Shown here: positions 46,304 to 58,046 of the stretch, in pieces | Position numbering within the stretch: position 1 is the stretch's first letter | Layout: each line of letters starts with the position of its first letter | Assembly: GCA_003255025.1 (NCBI GenBank) | Contig: QANY01006295.1 | Coordinates: 262,219 to 326,218, forward strand | DNA length: 64,000 bases | Origin: Datisca glomerata | Lineage: Eukaryota > Streptophyta > Magnoliopsida > Cucurbitales > Datiscaceae | Direction of reading: 5' to 3' | Notes under the pieces: generated by a model | What the model saw: only the letters and a program-made list of their open reading frames with translations | What the model was told of the DNA's origin: nothing | Database searches by the model: none | Translations under genes and position numbers: made by a program

Positions 46304-47369
46304 GCATCATGATTCATTTACTTCAAAGACACTCTATACCAATGTTCAATTGATGGACTTTTTCTTCGATGCTTATAACAAGAAGAAGCTCATCATGCAT
46401 TAGAAGAAGTTCACTCTGGTGTTTATGGAGCTCATCAATCAGGACCAAAGCTTCATTTTATGATCAAAATATTGGGATAATACTGGCCAACATTGGTACA
46501 AGATTCGATGGATTATGCCAAGAAATGTGAGGCTTATTAGTTTCATGCCAACTTCATCCACCAACTGCCAAAGCCTTTGCATCTGACAATAGTGTCTTGG
46601 CCATTTGAAGGGTGGGGACTTGATATCGTTGGTCCTTTGAATCTAAAGTTATCAAGGGGGCATTCTTACATACTTTCTGGAACATATTACTTCTTAAAAG
46701 GGGCAGAAGCCATACCTCTAAGGGAAGCCAAGAAAGAAGATATTAATGGATAAGCTTTGTGAGAGTTTGATTTCAAGTAGTATAAGTATTCTATGTATAA
46801 CACACCAGCAAATGGGCTTGCAGAGGCATTTAATAAAATGTTTTGTAATCTTCTAAAAAAAGTGGTGTATAAAATAAAGCGAGATTGGCATGAGAAAGTC
46901 GGTGAAACTCTCTGGGCGTATCGAACTACCATTCGAACACCAACACAAGCTACACCATATTCTTTGGTCTATAGTGTGGAAGCAGTTTTACCACTTGAAT
47001 GACAAATTCCATCACTTCGAATCGCCATCCAGGAATGAATGACTGAAGAAGAAAATGAGAGGTTACGTTTGGAAGAGTTAGATGCACTTGATGAAAAGAT
47101 ACTTAAAGCACAACAATGCCTTATGCTACCAAGCTCGGATGTCTAAGATGTTCTACATAAACGTGCGACCAAGATCATTTTGGGTGGGTGACTTAGTGCT
47201 TGCTATTTGCAGAACTATCATTGTTACTCATAACACAGGAAACAAATTCTTTTCTAAATGGGATGGATCATATGTTGTCCAGAAAGTTTACACAAATGGT
47301 GCTTACAAAATTATCGATAGAGACAGTCTGAAGATTGGTCCAATCAATGGAAAGTTCCTAAGGCGCTAA
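46304..47369 (+). pseudogene. gypsy D integrase with core deletion
   Basis: The zinc domain is visible as EVHSGVYGAHQSGPKLHF (about 46405) and CEAY (HHCC end). SWPFEGWGLDIVGPLNLKLS (about 46593) gives the first catalytic Asp. The sequence jumps at about 46740 to a region just before YNTPANGLAEAFNKMFCNLL. The segment with the second catalytic Asp is missing. The C-terminus ends GPINGKFLRR at 47367, close to family end. Confidence 0.88.
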
Positions 47370-48600
47370 TATTCTTGAAAGATTACATGGCGCTCCTCAT
47401 TGCACGAGCCTAAACTGCATGATGCTCATTTCTTATATTAGCCCAGACTTTTCATGATACTAGAAGAAAAACTCAACGAACTACGGTCTGACTCGATCCC
47501 TTTTCTACAAGGGTACGTAGGTAGTCTAGGAGCAAATCTCCTTGGTTTAGTTAAAAAAAACTCAACGAACTACGATCTAACTTGATCCCTTTTTTCTATA
47601 AGAATACATAGGCAACTAAGGAGCAAATCTTCTCTCCTTGATTCAATTCAATCAAATAATAATAATAATAAATGAACAAATACATAATAATATTCTTTAC
47701 AGGCATAAAGTTGAGAAAATGTTCATTCATTCAAATTTATTATGGGCAAGTAAAGTATAGTATAAAGAAAAGTGAATTGCAAGAATAAATTATAGACATG
47801 TTTTTATTCCAGAGTTGAAATGACAAAGTAAGGAGTAGCGTTGCATAAAACTTTAAAAATGAAGAAGGAGATTAAGAGGTCCACTTGAAGTCTGCTAACT
47901 CCTGAAGCGTATCCCATAATAATTGATGGAGCATATTCATGGACGACACATCAACATCACTTAAAGTGAGGGAAATCTCTATTGAAGCAATTTCCTCGTG
48001 GACTTTCGAAATGTTCCCTTGTGTCCCTAAAATTCACGTGTTATTGTCTTGTAACATACCAGTGACCTATTTACTCATTGCTGTTAATTCCACCAACTTC
48101 CTTTCTAAGTCCATGATCTTCAAATTTATATCCTCCAACTTAAAGCGTAAAGAACTACTATCATGTGAAGCTTTTCCTTCAACTTTTAGCAAATCATCAA
48201 GACGGGTTTTAAGATCGGTCATCTGTTGGTCCTTAAACTCAAAAGTCAGTTTGGAAGCAAAAGAGGACTGCAAGCTATTATATTTCATGGCCTGTTTAAA
48301 ATAACAACCAACCAAGATACGAATCTTTAGCAAATGGAGTGCGTATGATCTTCTGACGAATACTCTCCCACGTCGCTATAGATGTTTGATGTTGAAGGGT
48401 GGCGATCATATTTTCGGCACAAAACTTAGATGCTTTAGGATAAGTCACAAGCTTCTTAAGTATACCATCAACAACCATAGGAATGACGCGACATTTAACC
48501 TGCTTGGTGGTGTGGTCAAAAGGATCATGGCTGACGATAGAGACATGGCTGAGTGCCAAAACTATATTCTCACCAATCTCCTGCTGCAGTGCCAAGTCTC

Positions 48601-48682
48601 CTAACTTAAAAAAATGATGATGATGATGAAGATGGAAAAGTCATTAATAGCTTATCAGAAGAAGTAAAAGAAGAATGCTTAC
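48601..48682 (-). other. Intron in the antisense PMD ORF (82 bp)
   Basis: On the minus strand GATATTTTG|GTAAGC begins it and AAGTTAG|GAGAC ends it. Joining the flanks keeps PMD-like text open on both sides (NVDIL before, GDLALQQEIGENIVLAL after). Confidence 0.65.
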
Positions 48683-48832
48683 CAAAATATCAACATTTTC
48701 AGGAAAGACGGAAGCAGTTGGTGCATTTTCAAAAACATTTCTCCATTGCAGGATTGGTTGGCATGGGTCTTCTAACTCGCTTCCATTATCATTCATCATT
48801 ACTGCGACTTCCAGCATCGGAAAGGGGCTCTC

Positions 48833-48839
48833 CTAGAGA

Positions 48840-48875
<36 letters not shown>

Positions 48876-48927
48876 GTAATTAAAAGGAGAAAGGAAAGAC
48901 AATGAAATTTATAATTCTTTTTCTTAC
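48833..48927 (-). other. Intron with (AAT)n microsatellite in the antisense PMD ORF (95 bp)
   Basis: The minus strand begins GTAAGAAAAAG and ends TTTCTCTAG. Most of its interior is an (AAT)n run at 48842-48872. The coding text on both sides fits the PMD protein better when it is removed. Confidence 0.65.
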
Positions 48928-49868
48928 CATTTGAATTAGATGGAACAATGTTGACATTTTATGGAGCTATAGCCTCTTGACATACATCTTCCAGTTCAAG
49001 AAAATGAAGATCCTTACCACCAAAATAATTTTCATCACGGGCATTCTTGGTTCTTTTGGGCTTGGATGGTGCAACATTTGTACTCGATACTAAGCTATCC
49101 AGGCCATCTGATAAATACATGTTATGTTTCTTAGACCACCAAGTTTTATATCTCGTCGTAGACCAATCACAAGTATCAAGGTAACATGCTGTAAAAAAGA
49201 CCTTTGACATTGTTGGTGTCTGAGTATAAATACGCCAAAACTTAAAGACATCATCCAAAGAGGTCGAGCGTACATCACTTGAAAAATCATTAAGGATATC
49301 CTGATAAAGGCCAAACTACTGTCTACCGAACCTGTAAGGACTGTAGGACTCCACAAGGAAAATATCATCACGACGCATCGACAAATAACATGACTGAATG
49401 CTGATAAATTATGCTAGTTGCGAACATGAAAGGATACCATCGTCAACCAATTGTGTATGTCTATTCTTGACATATAAGTTTGCATGCCAATTTATACGTC
49501 GACCGAATGTCAGCTCAACATCATGATTAAGAGGTTTATTGTGAAACGTTGACTGAAGGAACCAATGTCGGGTGGAGGAGCTAGGACTGGAAGAATGACC
49601 AACTGACCATTCTAACAGGTTGTGGGATTTATCCAGTGGTAACCATGATCTGGCAAAACTACCAAGTACATGATCATGCACACATAATTGAAGCCCACTC
49701 TTAGCAACATCATCGAGATTTTGGACAATGGATAAATATTTGCTTCTTTGAGGACACAAAATCTTTGAAGAATACTATAATGGGCAAAAAGGCAATAATG
49801 GACCTAATAATAAGAAAATAATGAGAAATTGGTACATTATGTAAAAACCATAATCAAGAAACATAAAA

Positions 49869-50515
49869 GGTGGTCGTCACCAAAGTCGGTAAAGGAAACC
49901 CTCACACTCTGGGAGAACGCCACTGCAAGACAAGGTGATCGTCACCAAAGTCAGCGAAAGAAACCCTCACACTCTAGGGGAATGCCACTGCGAGACAAGG
50001 TGGGCGTCATCAAAGTCGCTGAAGGAAACCCTCGCACTCTAGGGGAACTCCGTTGTGAGACAAGGTGGTCGTCACCAAAGACATCGAAGGAAACCATCGC
50101 ACTCTGGGGGAACGCCATTGTGTGACAATGTGGTCGCCACCAAAGTCAGCGAAAGAAACCCTTGCACTCTAAGGGAACACCACTGCGAGACAAGGTGATC
50201 GTCACCAAAGTAGGCGAAGGAAGCCCTCACACTCTGGGGGAATGCCATTATAAGACAAGGTGGTCGTCACCAAAGTCGACGAAGGAAACCTTCGCACTCT
50301 GGGGGAACGCCACTGCAAGACAAGGTGGTCACCAAAGTCAGCAAAGGAAGACCTCGCACTATGGGGGAACGCGATTATGAGACAAGGTGGTCGTCACCAA
50401 AGTCGGCGAAGGAAACCCTCCCACTTTGGGGGAACGCCACTGTGAGACATGGTGGTTGTCACCAAAGTCGGCAAAGTAAACCCTCACACTCTAGAGGAAC
50501 CCACTGTAGGGAAAG
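49869..50515. repeat. 65-bp tandem array, ten copies, in gypsy D
   Basis: Copies start at 49869, 49934, 49999, 50064, 50129, 50194, 50259, 50324, 50386 and 50451, all 65 bp except one 62-bp unit. The core is ggtggtcgtcaccaaagtc then gaaggaaaccctcgcactct. Units are adjacent without spacers. The array lies upstream of the antisense PMD start, so it may be in its promoter region. Confidence 0.95.
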
Positions 50516-51588
50516 GTCAAATGCCACTAAAAGTTTGGATTCATAACTTCCACAAACAAAGAAAGTAATAGTTTGATTGACTCACATGAAACGCGGATAA
50601 TGGTGACTACTATGTATGCAAATAACAAATACAAAAAATAAAAAAAATGAAAGGGAGAAAGAATCACCTTGAATTTCGATCTCAAGGAAGCAACGAACTT
50701 TTAGCTATAAAAAAAGTATATATACGTGCTAGTTAGGAGAACAGAAGAAAGATTAGTAGAGATACATCAAGATTTCAATGTCATTTACAGAATTCAACTA
50801 ATAAACAAAAGGAGCTGAAGGAAGTACACCCGATCAGAGGATCTCTAGTGCCTCTTTGACTAAACCAATAAGAAAAGTCAATAACCAATAGGGAATTAAT
50901 GAAAAAAATTATATGTTAGGTAGATCAGTAAAAAAAAATAAAGAAAGAAAGCCCAGCAACAAGTGCGGAAAAATGAAGAAAGGAACGAAGGGTGGTAAGT
51001 AGTGACGTTGGGCAAAGTTAACACCACATCAAGCATGCATCAACATGTTAAAAGAAAAGAAAAGCAACAATCAAGCAAAACATATGACAATTGGAAGCCC
51101 ACTATGTATTTTTGAAGCCAACAGTTCGAAGAGGCACAGAATGAAAGAAAGAAAGAGAGATGGAGAAAAAATAAGTGGAAAACGGTGTTTCACTCACCGA
51201 CTTGTAGCTTTGACGGCGTAAGAGAAAAAAAATTATAGATCTAGGTTTCGTGCGTTAAATTTAAAAGAGCCAACACTTTCTTAAATAAAATCATGAGATA
51301 AAATCATGAGAGTCCTCCAATAAATTAAACCCACAAGAGTCATCAACAAATCAAACTCTTGTTAATTTTCTTATTTGATGAGGAAACAATTTTTTCAAAA
51401 TTATCTAAATTGAGAGCGATAAAATTCATATGTTTATGACGTTGCCACATTTTTCAAGTTACAAATTTAAAATTAATTTCACTGAAGATAAGGATAATCA
51501 CAAGAAATGGTAAACTCAACTTCAAAATTTGAGACTCGTTCACTCGTCACGCCCTAACCGCGTCATGATCAAGTCTCGAGGAGACATT
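50516..51588. other. gypsy D region between array and 3' LTR, with PPT
   Basis: Untranslated, A-rich sequence. The end, ctcgaggagacat (about 51576-51588), is the likely polypurine tract. No ORF is supported. Confidence 0.6.
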
Positions 51589-52254
51589 TGTTGGTCACGA
51601 AATTTTGGACCAATCAAAGTTCATCATGTCACAGGTTGGTGGGTCCATAATCGATCAATCACAAATTACCATGTGTAATAGGCCACTCAAACTATGCCAA
51701 GTGCGAGGACGATCGGACAAAGCTTCATTTTATGCCAAATGAGGAAATGCCACATGTCTTAATGACACTACAAGTCAAATAAAATAATGACATGTGTCAT
51801 CTTAAAGAGCCATTAAAATTTTGCCACGTGTCATGAGAACTCCCTCAAAACCTTTATAAATAGGTGAAAATCTCATTTCATAAGGTAAAAGTTTTTAAGA
51901 GATACAAAAGCTCTCAAAAGACTTGGAGAAACTACAAAGTTCAGAAGGAAGAATTTCAAGAATTCTACTAAGAATTCATCCAAAGTTCAAGATGTTCAAG
52001 CTGTGTAACGAGTTCGATTGATCTCTAAACAAACTCGAAGCCTAAAGATTCAAGAAGAAGATTTAACCTTCAATCTGAGAAACTAGCTAGCAAACCTCGA
52101 ATTGAAGTTCAATATAGGAGAAGAATCAGATGATTAATATTTTGTAAAGAATTCATAAACAGAGATTGTACTCGTTCAAATTATCAATACAAAATTTATA
52201 TTTTTCAATTTTCATTGTTTGATTTTTTTTCTAACAACGAAATTTATGCGTACA
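51589..52254 (+). repeat. 3' LTR of gypsy D (666 bp)
   Basis: It starts TGTTGGTCACG right after a purine run (tctcgaggagacat) and ends gtaca. TATA box tataaatagg is at about 51856-51865. It is shorter than the 5' LTR by several small deletions, the largest near 52050. Confidence 0.93.
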
Positions 52255-53539
52255 ATTCCAAACACTTTAAAAATTTGGAAATGATGCCTCATCTACTAAA
52301 ACATTAAAAGTTAAGTTTAACGTCTTTATATGTCTCAACTTAAAAAGCAAAAACCATTTGATGTTCTTTCAAAAACACTTTAATGCAAAATCCTTCGAAG
52401 AGATTTTCATCTAATTAGTTTATATAAAAAATTGAGAGCCGATAATTACATATTAGACAAAGCCAAAGCTTAATCGAGCCAAAATGTTATATAAAATTTA
52501 GTAGATAAGATGTTGATTAAAAATGATAAATGGATTGAATAAGAAAAAACATGCAAGTGTTATAATTGATTACATTAAATTTAACAGTTATGTATAATCA
52601 GAAAATAACTCATGTTTAGGTAGTATGGTGATATTTGAGCCAATCATAAGTTTATAAGCAATATGTCAAAGTGCTATAAGTAAAAATAAAATTTATATTT
52701 AAGCCAGAAATTTTTATGTTTATGAGGATATGTAAAGGCAATTAACTATGCATCAATTAGTTAAAAATTGCCTCCAAATCAAAAGTACCCATTTTCTTTT
52801 GATTCTACTAAAGAAAATGAAATTGATTTAGATCGCGGCTTCGATTATAAACAAATGGAATCTTTTACGCACTCACTTTCTCTCTCTCTATCGAAAATGT
52901 CACTTTCTTTTTCTGTTTTGCTTTTCGTACTATTTCATATACAATATTCCATTTATTTTAAATAAATAATTTTATATTAATTAAATAATTGATTAAATGT
53001 TAAAGTGATTTAATCGTGTGTGAATCATTTATAAAATTAATATTATAAAATATTTTATGGAGCACAAATACATTAATTTATAAATAATTGATATATCATT
53101 TAATTACTTAAAATTTAATCAATTATTTAATTATTATAATTTTTTTTAAAATATTACATGTAATTCTTAGTTTCACAAAATATAATGAACAAATAATTTT
53201 TTTTAAAGAAAGGTATTCAATATTTTAATATTTTAGGAGTAATATGAATCTTTCCAGTTGGCCTCTTTATTTCAATCATATGTATAGAATAACAATAAAT
53301 AGTATTATGATGTTTAGTATTATTATAAAGTGATAATATATCTCATATGAGATTATATATTTATATTATTATTAAAAAATATTTTTTTTCTTATTAATCA
53401 TAACAGTGATGAAGCACAATTATTATTTCATTTTAATGAAAACCCCTTTTCGTGGGGCCTACTCAAACTCATCACATCAAATGTCACGCCATGTGGCACC
53501 TTACGCATCTCTACTCTCTAGTTGTTTGGCACCTTACGC
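52255..53539. other. AT-rich intergenic and distal promoter
   Basis: No gene is supported. It starts with the right copy of the gypsy D target duplication and continues as very AT-rich DNA to the CT-rich promoter of the F-box gene. Confidence 0.5.
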
Positions 53540-53554
53540 TTTCTCCCTCCTCTT

Positions 53555-53620
53555 TTTTTCTCTCTCTCTCTCTTCCCCTGTTTCTATAAATTTCTCTCCC
53601 TTCTCATCTTCTTCAGGTTC
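53555..53620 (+). promoter_or_regulatory. Core promoter of the SKP2-like gene
   Basis: A CT-rich patch (ctctctctctcttcccc) precedes a TATA box, tataaa at 53585-53590. Initiation would fall near 53615-53625. CT-rich Y patches are common in plant core promoters. Confidence 0.6.
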
Positions 53621-53666
53621 CAAACCTCCAACATATTAATCAATACTTATCAGAGACCAATTTAAG

Positions 53667-54282
53667 GTAATCAATGATGGTCTTGATCCGTTTTTTTTTT
53701 TCTTCTCTGCGTTTCGTTCACCTGATCCTTTAACGCTATTCAGTTTTTTTTTTCCTTTTTCGGTTACTGAGTTAGTGCTGTTAGATGATAATAGTAGTTT
53801 TCTTTTCATCTCTCTCTTCTTCTTTTCTCTTCTTTGGAGTTTGAAAACTTAGACTTACTCCCGCTGGAAGTGTTTATAATTGAGAATTTCTGGGTCTTCT
53901 TTGAGCTATCTCTAGTTCCACCTGTTTTCTGCAAAACTCGTAACTTAGTTAGCGGGGTATTACTTTTTTTTTTGCAGAAAATAGGATCTTCCATCGTTTC
54001 TTCTCATTAATTCTTTATTAATCACTTTATCTAGCATTTGATCAGAAGGAGGGGCTTGTTTTTTTTTGGGGGGGGGGGGGGNNNNNNNNNGGTGGGGTAT
54101 TGAGAGTTCTTGTATTTTACTGACACAATAGGACAACTATTTGTGTCTGCAATTTCTTAATCACTGTAATTTTCACCTCCTGCAGATTCGTATGGTTATT
54201 TTACATATGGGTTTTCATATTGTAATCTACAAGGTCTTGGAATTTGACCTCCTATCTCATTCCCTCTTCTACTTTTCCACAG
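53667..54282 (+). other. 5' UTR intron of the SKP2-like gene
   Basis: The donor (tttaag|gtaatc) and acceptor (ttttccacag|gtggca) fit plant consensus. The upstream exon ends at 53666 and the next starts at 54283, 52 bp before the ATG. It contains a 9-base N run after a long G run. Confidence 0.6.
54082..54090. other. Assembly gap (9 N) after a poly-G run
   Basis: Positions 54068-54081 are G and then nine N follow. It is a sequencing or polishing artefact inside the 5' UTR intron. The true length is unknown. Confidence 0.98.
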
Positions 54283-54334
54283 GTGGCAGAACCGAAGAAA
54301 CTCCCTCTTTTTTCTGGGAATTTTATCGATTGAA

Positions 54335-56478
54335 ATGGTTGGTAAGGAAAACTTGAAGACTGAGGACCTAAACTTTTGCTTTGAGAAGCTTATGATGATT
54401 GGTGGAGCTGGCGAAGGAGGAGTTAATGAAAAGGGAGTTAAAATAGAAGGTGGTGTTATAACTGGGTGGAAAGATATTCCAATGGAGCTTTTGTTGCAGA
54501 TTTTATTACTTGTTGATGATCAGACAGTGATAATGGCTTCTGGAGTGTGCCGTGGGTGGAGGGATGCTATTTGCTTAGGCCTTACCCATCTCTCTCTTTC
54601 TTGGTATGTCATCTCTCCCTTAATTTCTCTACTTTTAACCTCAATTTTTGGAGGTCATACATGATTTATTAAGAGAGAAGACGACTTGAAGCCTTTTGGG
54701 ATCAAATTTTGTTAGGATGAGGCTTGGATTTCTAGTAAAATCTTGGGTTTTGTTTCAAACGTCCTGTTGAATCAATTCTAGTGCTTGCTCTAGTTAGCCA
54801 ATTTTAACAAATATATTGCGATATGTTTCTTTTTTCAGGTGCAACAAGAACATGAACGATTTGGTTCTCTCCCTGGCTCCTAAATTTGTCAAACTGCAGA
54901 CTCTGGTATTGCGCCAGGATAAGCCACAGCTTGAAGATAATGCCGTAGAGGCAATAGCAAGTTGCTGTCATGATCTGCAAGTCCTCGACCTTAGCAAAAG
55001 CTTTAAGCTTAGTGATCGCTCCTTGTACGCCCTGGCTCATGGTTGTATAGATCTTACTAAACTTAACATCAGTGGGTGTACAGCGTTTGGCGACTCTGCA
55101 CTTGCGTATTTGGCTGGCTTTTGCAGAAAACTAAAAGTTTTGAATCTTTGTGGATGTGTCAAAGCTGCATCTGATACTGCACTTCTGGTATTGAGTACAG
55201 ATCGAGTAGTGTTTCTTTTAAATTGTCAGTTATCTCAAAAGCTTAATTAGGTTAGACAAATTTATATAGGAAAAATTCCTCTTGACAATTTTCTTAAATG
55301 ATACAGAGGCTCTCTCTAATTTACAAAATGACTCCCGCTTCGTTTCATGTTAGGTTTGGTGATAAATTACTCTCATTCTGGGTCGGGTTGTATTTATATT
55401 TTGGGTAAAATATTATTGTGTTGGGTCAGTTTATGTTCGGGTCAAAAAAATAGTTGAGTCGAGTTGTTTATGGGGTAATCATGTCTGTTCACACTTGAAC
55501 GGACTTGTGTGTCATTTTTTAACTGTGTCATTCAAGAAAACTAACTAAGGGGGTTTTAGAGTAATTTTTATATTTATATATTTGAATTAACTCTTAACAG
55601 TTCTCGCATGAGGCTTGATTAGACGTCAAATTTTTTAAATCTATGATTCCATTTTATATTGACAGTTATCAGCAAATGCTTAAACTGTTGGTTTTAAGGC
55701 CAAATCTTAAACCGTTAGTTTGAGGCGAATTTATATATTTGAATTAATTCTTAAAAATTATTTTAAGTTAGATAAATAAACTGATTGGTTTATTAAATTT
55801 GGATTGAATGATGTGCAGGCTATCGGACGATACTGTAATCAGTTGCAGTTTGTAAATCTGGGATGGTGTGAAAACGTTGGTGATGTGGGTGTAATGAGTC
55901 TAGCTTACAGCTGTCCTGATCTTCGGACGCTTGACTTGTGTGGATGTGTCCGCATAACAGGTACAATTACACGAAATAGATTGGTCTGTGTTAAGCTATG
56001 ATATAACACTTGCTGATCCATCGCTTCATCATTGAAAGTAAATGCTGTCCATGGTGTGTTTTATTAGTCGAATACAATGTCGTTACTCATTTATACTTAT
56101 CTCGCAGATGATAGCGTGATTGCACTGGCGAATCGGTGTCCACATCTCCGATCACTCGGCTTATATTATTGCCAAAACATAACTGACAGAGCAATGTATT
56201 CGTTGGCCCAGAGTCTAGTGAAAAGCAAACCTCCAACATGGGGAACCATGAGAAGCATAAACAATGATGACGGCCTTAAAACTCTCAACATCAGCCAGTG
56301 TACAGCCCTCACACCTTCTGCTGTTCAGGCCGTATGTGACTCCTTCCCTGGTCTTCATACTTGCTCTGGCAGGCATTCCCTTATCATGAGTGGCTGTTTG
56401 AGTTTAACTTCCGTGCACTGTGCCTGTGCCATCCAAGCCCACCGTACTGCTGGTATGTATCCTCATCCGGCTCATTGA
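54335..56478 (+). CDS. SKP2A: F-box/LRR protein, SKP2A/SKP2B type (four coding exons)
   Basis: Coding exons are 54335-54603, 54839-55187, 55819-55960 and 56108-56478, giving 376 residues. All three introns have GT...AG ends and the phases agree. The F-box (ITGWKDIPMELLLQILLLVD, ASGVCRGWRDAI) spans about residues 45-85 and recruits SKP1 of an SCF E3 ligase. Leucine-rich repeats follow (LEDNAVEAIASCCHDLQVLD, LTKLNISGCTAFGDSALAYL, LRTLDLCGCVRIT). The end (TALTPSAVQAVCDSF, HTCSGRHSLIMSGCL, HPAH) is the same as in Arabidopsis SKP2A/SKP2B from memory. Those proteins degrade E2F and DP proteins and respond to auxin. The N-terminus is about 15 residues longer and Gly-rich. Exact paralogue (A or B) cannot be decided. 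The only doubtful residue is CTG at the exon 2/3 junction, where relatives have an acidic or polar residue. Confidence 0.94.
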
Positions 56479-56700
56479 GTGGATTATTGAGGTTTATATG
56501 TGGGTGTGTTGTTGAAGCTGGGTCCACTGAATAGAAAACAAAAAGGGGCCTTGTTTATGTTTTGTGTTGAAGTGCATCTGAAGTTGGCTGCAAATGAGCA
56601 GTAACTCCTTTTCGAAGAATAATCCATGTAAAGTGAACTTTTATTGTCAGTTTTTCATCTATAGATATTCAATTCTACGATAATTATAAGATGTATCAAA
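56479..56700 (+). other. 3' UTR of the SKP2-like gene
   Basis: AT-rich tail after the TGA, with an AATAAT-type signal at about 56618-56622. The transcript end is probably near 56650-56700. Confidence 0.45.
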
Positions 56701-57840
56701 TTGTGGTAGCCGCTCCCAATAATTCTTCTATTGTCACTCGTCGTATGTTTTCTTGTTTTTTCCGGTACAAAAGGTGTTAAGAGCATAGGTTGACCCACTA
56801 CTCGACGGTGACAGTGAACAGTGTGCTAGGAAGGCCAGTGATTCGATGTTAATTCTTGATTTTAGCTAAAGAAACCAAGTCCCTCACCACCTGGGAGCCT
56901 ACCTTTAGGGGCTTTCTTACTTCTTTATATGGTTCGAATTACCATAGGTTTCTTCACCGTCTTCCAAGTTAATTTCTCTCCTTAGGGTAAAATGACCAGT
57001 TAATAGACCAGGTTTGGATCGAAGAAAAAACAGGAATGAGAAGCAGAAGTCAACTAAGCATTCAATTTGTTTTTTGTTTTAAAAGTTGTTTTAAGCTTAA
57101 TCTGTTTTTCACCTGCGTAAATTTGCCACCACAGGGTATAGTCTTCTCTGTTTGAGATACTAGATTGATGTCTTAACTCATTCGTTAGTATATGATGAAA
57201 AGGAAAGAGAGAAAAGAGAGTGGAAGAATGGATACGGATCTTCTCTTATTTATCCGTACAGTAGTTGTCTAAACAGACGAGTATATGAATTCATCTGGGT
57301 CGTTCATTGTATTTTTGAATGACCTTGATTTTACTTCAATTTTCGGCCTGCATGTTAGGGGATTTGGAGTGTTGTCATAGGTTTCTTCCACATATCCACT
57401 CATGTTAGATTCTAATCTAAAATATGTTTATTATTTGTTTCTATTATTCATTACTTGAGAGGTTAATGGCAAGAGATTATCAGATTAAAAGTTGTGTTGG
57501 GATGTTAATTAAATAAAGGGAGAACAGTAAAAATGGTTTTAAAATAAAATTATGACTGAAAATGACACACTAATTTAATAGTATAAAAATGGCACATTTT
57601 TCTTAAATGATTTTTTTAAAAATATATTATATTAAAAAAATCATATTTTCATTATTTTTTGTGTGTCGTCTACTCTCTCACGCTCTCTCATCTTAGATTG
57701 CAATCGCACACATTTTAGATCTCTTTCTCTCACATTTTAGATTACAACCACTCAGAGCAATGCCGATGACAATCATCTAGACTGCGACAGTAAGCGCCTC
57801 CCTCTGCAATCATTGAGGGCTTTGCCGCCTAAAACAACTG
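56701..57840. other. Intergenic, no gene recognised
   Basis: No coding motif was seen. From 57480 a C/T-rich stretch with short repeats (ctctctcac-type) leads into the 103-bp duplication. Confidence 0.45.
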
Positions 57841-58046
57841 TGACATTCACCTCGAGCGTCATCGTCTGCAATCATTGAGGTCACGACCATGAGCGTCAAA
57901 TGCAACCACATAGATCAGAAAACGTGTCTCATTGTAAGCCTTGTGACATTCACCTCGAGCGTCGTCGTCTGCAATCATTGAGGCCACAACCATGAGCGTC
58001 GAATGCAACCATATAGATCAGAAAATGTGTCTCATTGTAAGCCTTC
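57841..58046. repeat. 103-bp tandem duplication
   Basis: Copy 1 (57841-57943) and copy 2 (57944-58046) share tgacattcacctcgagcgtc and gatcagaaaacgtgtctcat-type text with few changes. The composition is richer in GC than the flanks. It has no ORF and looks like a decayed transposon or gene fragment. Confidence 0.9.

Larger units (their letters stand above)
47880..49770 (-). pseudogene. Antisense plant mobile domain (PMD-C-like) gene in gypsy D
   Basis: On the minus strand, in order: SKYLSIVQNLDDVAKSGLQL, SWLPLDKSHNLLEWSVGHSS, HNKPLNHDVELTFGRRINWH, FKFWRIYTQTPTMSKVFFTA and DWSTTRYKTWWSKKHNMYLS, all features of the aminotransferase-like plant mobile domain (PF10536) proteins known inside Tat elements. 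Two small introns with GT...AG ends are visible (48833-48927 and 48601-48682). The C-terminal part is a coiled coil (QQMTDLKTRLDDLLKVEGKA, KIMDLERKLVELTA) after a frameshift near 48310. Host PMD proteins (MAIL1/MAIN) act in silencing and genome stability. The role here is unknown. Stops near 49405 and elsewhere break it. Confidence 0.78.
42419..52254 (+). mobile_element. Tat-like Ty3/gypsy element D, complete with LTRs and 5-bp TSD
   Basis: LTRs at 42419-43126 and 51589-52254 are clearly homologous. The flanking pentamer is attcc on both sides (42414-42418 and 52255-52259). Between them lie PBS-like sequence, a shortened gag, RT, RNase H and integrase on the plus strand, an antisense plant-mobile-domain ORF and a 65-bp tandem array. 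Total length is 9836 bp. Large gag/protease loss and many stops make it non-functional. Confidence 0.95.

Noticed and set aside
49869..50515. Regular repeats resembling a CRISPR array
   Set aside because: Units are adjacent with no unique spacers and no cas genes are present. The context is a plant retrotransposon.
49829..50546. Four overlapping ORFs across the 65-bp array, giving repeated protein text
   Set aside because: The unit length is not a multiple of three, so the frames are a by-product of the tandem repeat. No start context or relative supports them.
56931..56945. Box B-like ggttcgaattacc suggesting a tRNA gene
   Set aside because: No cloverleaf or box A at the right distance upstream. 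A chance match.
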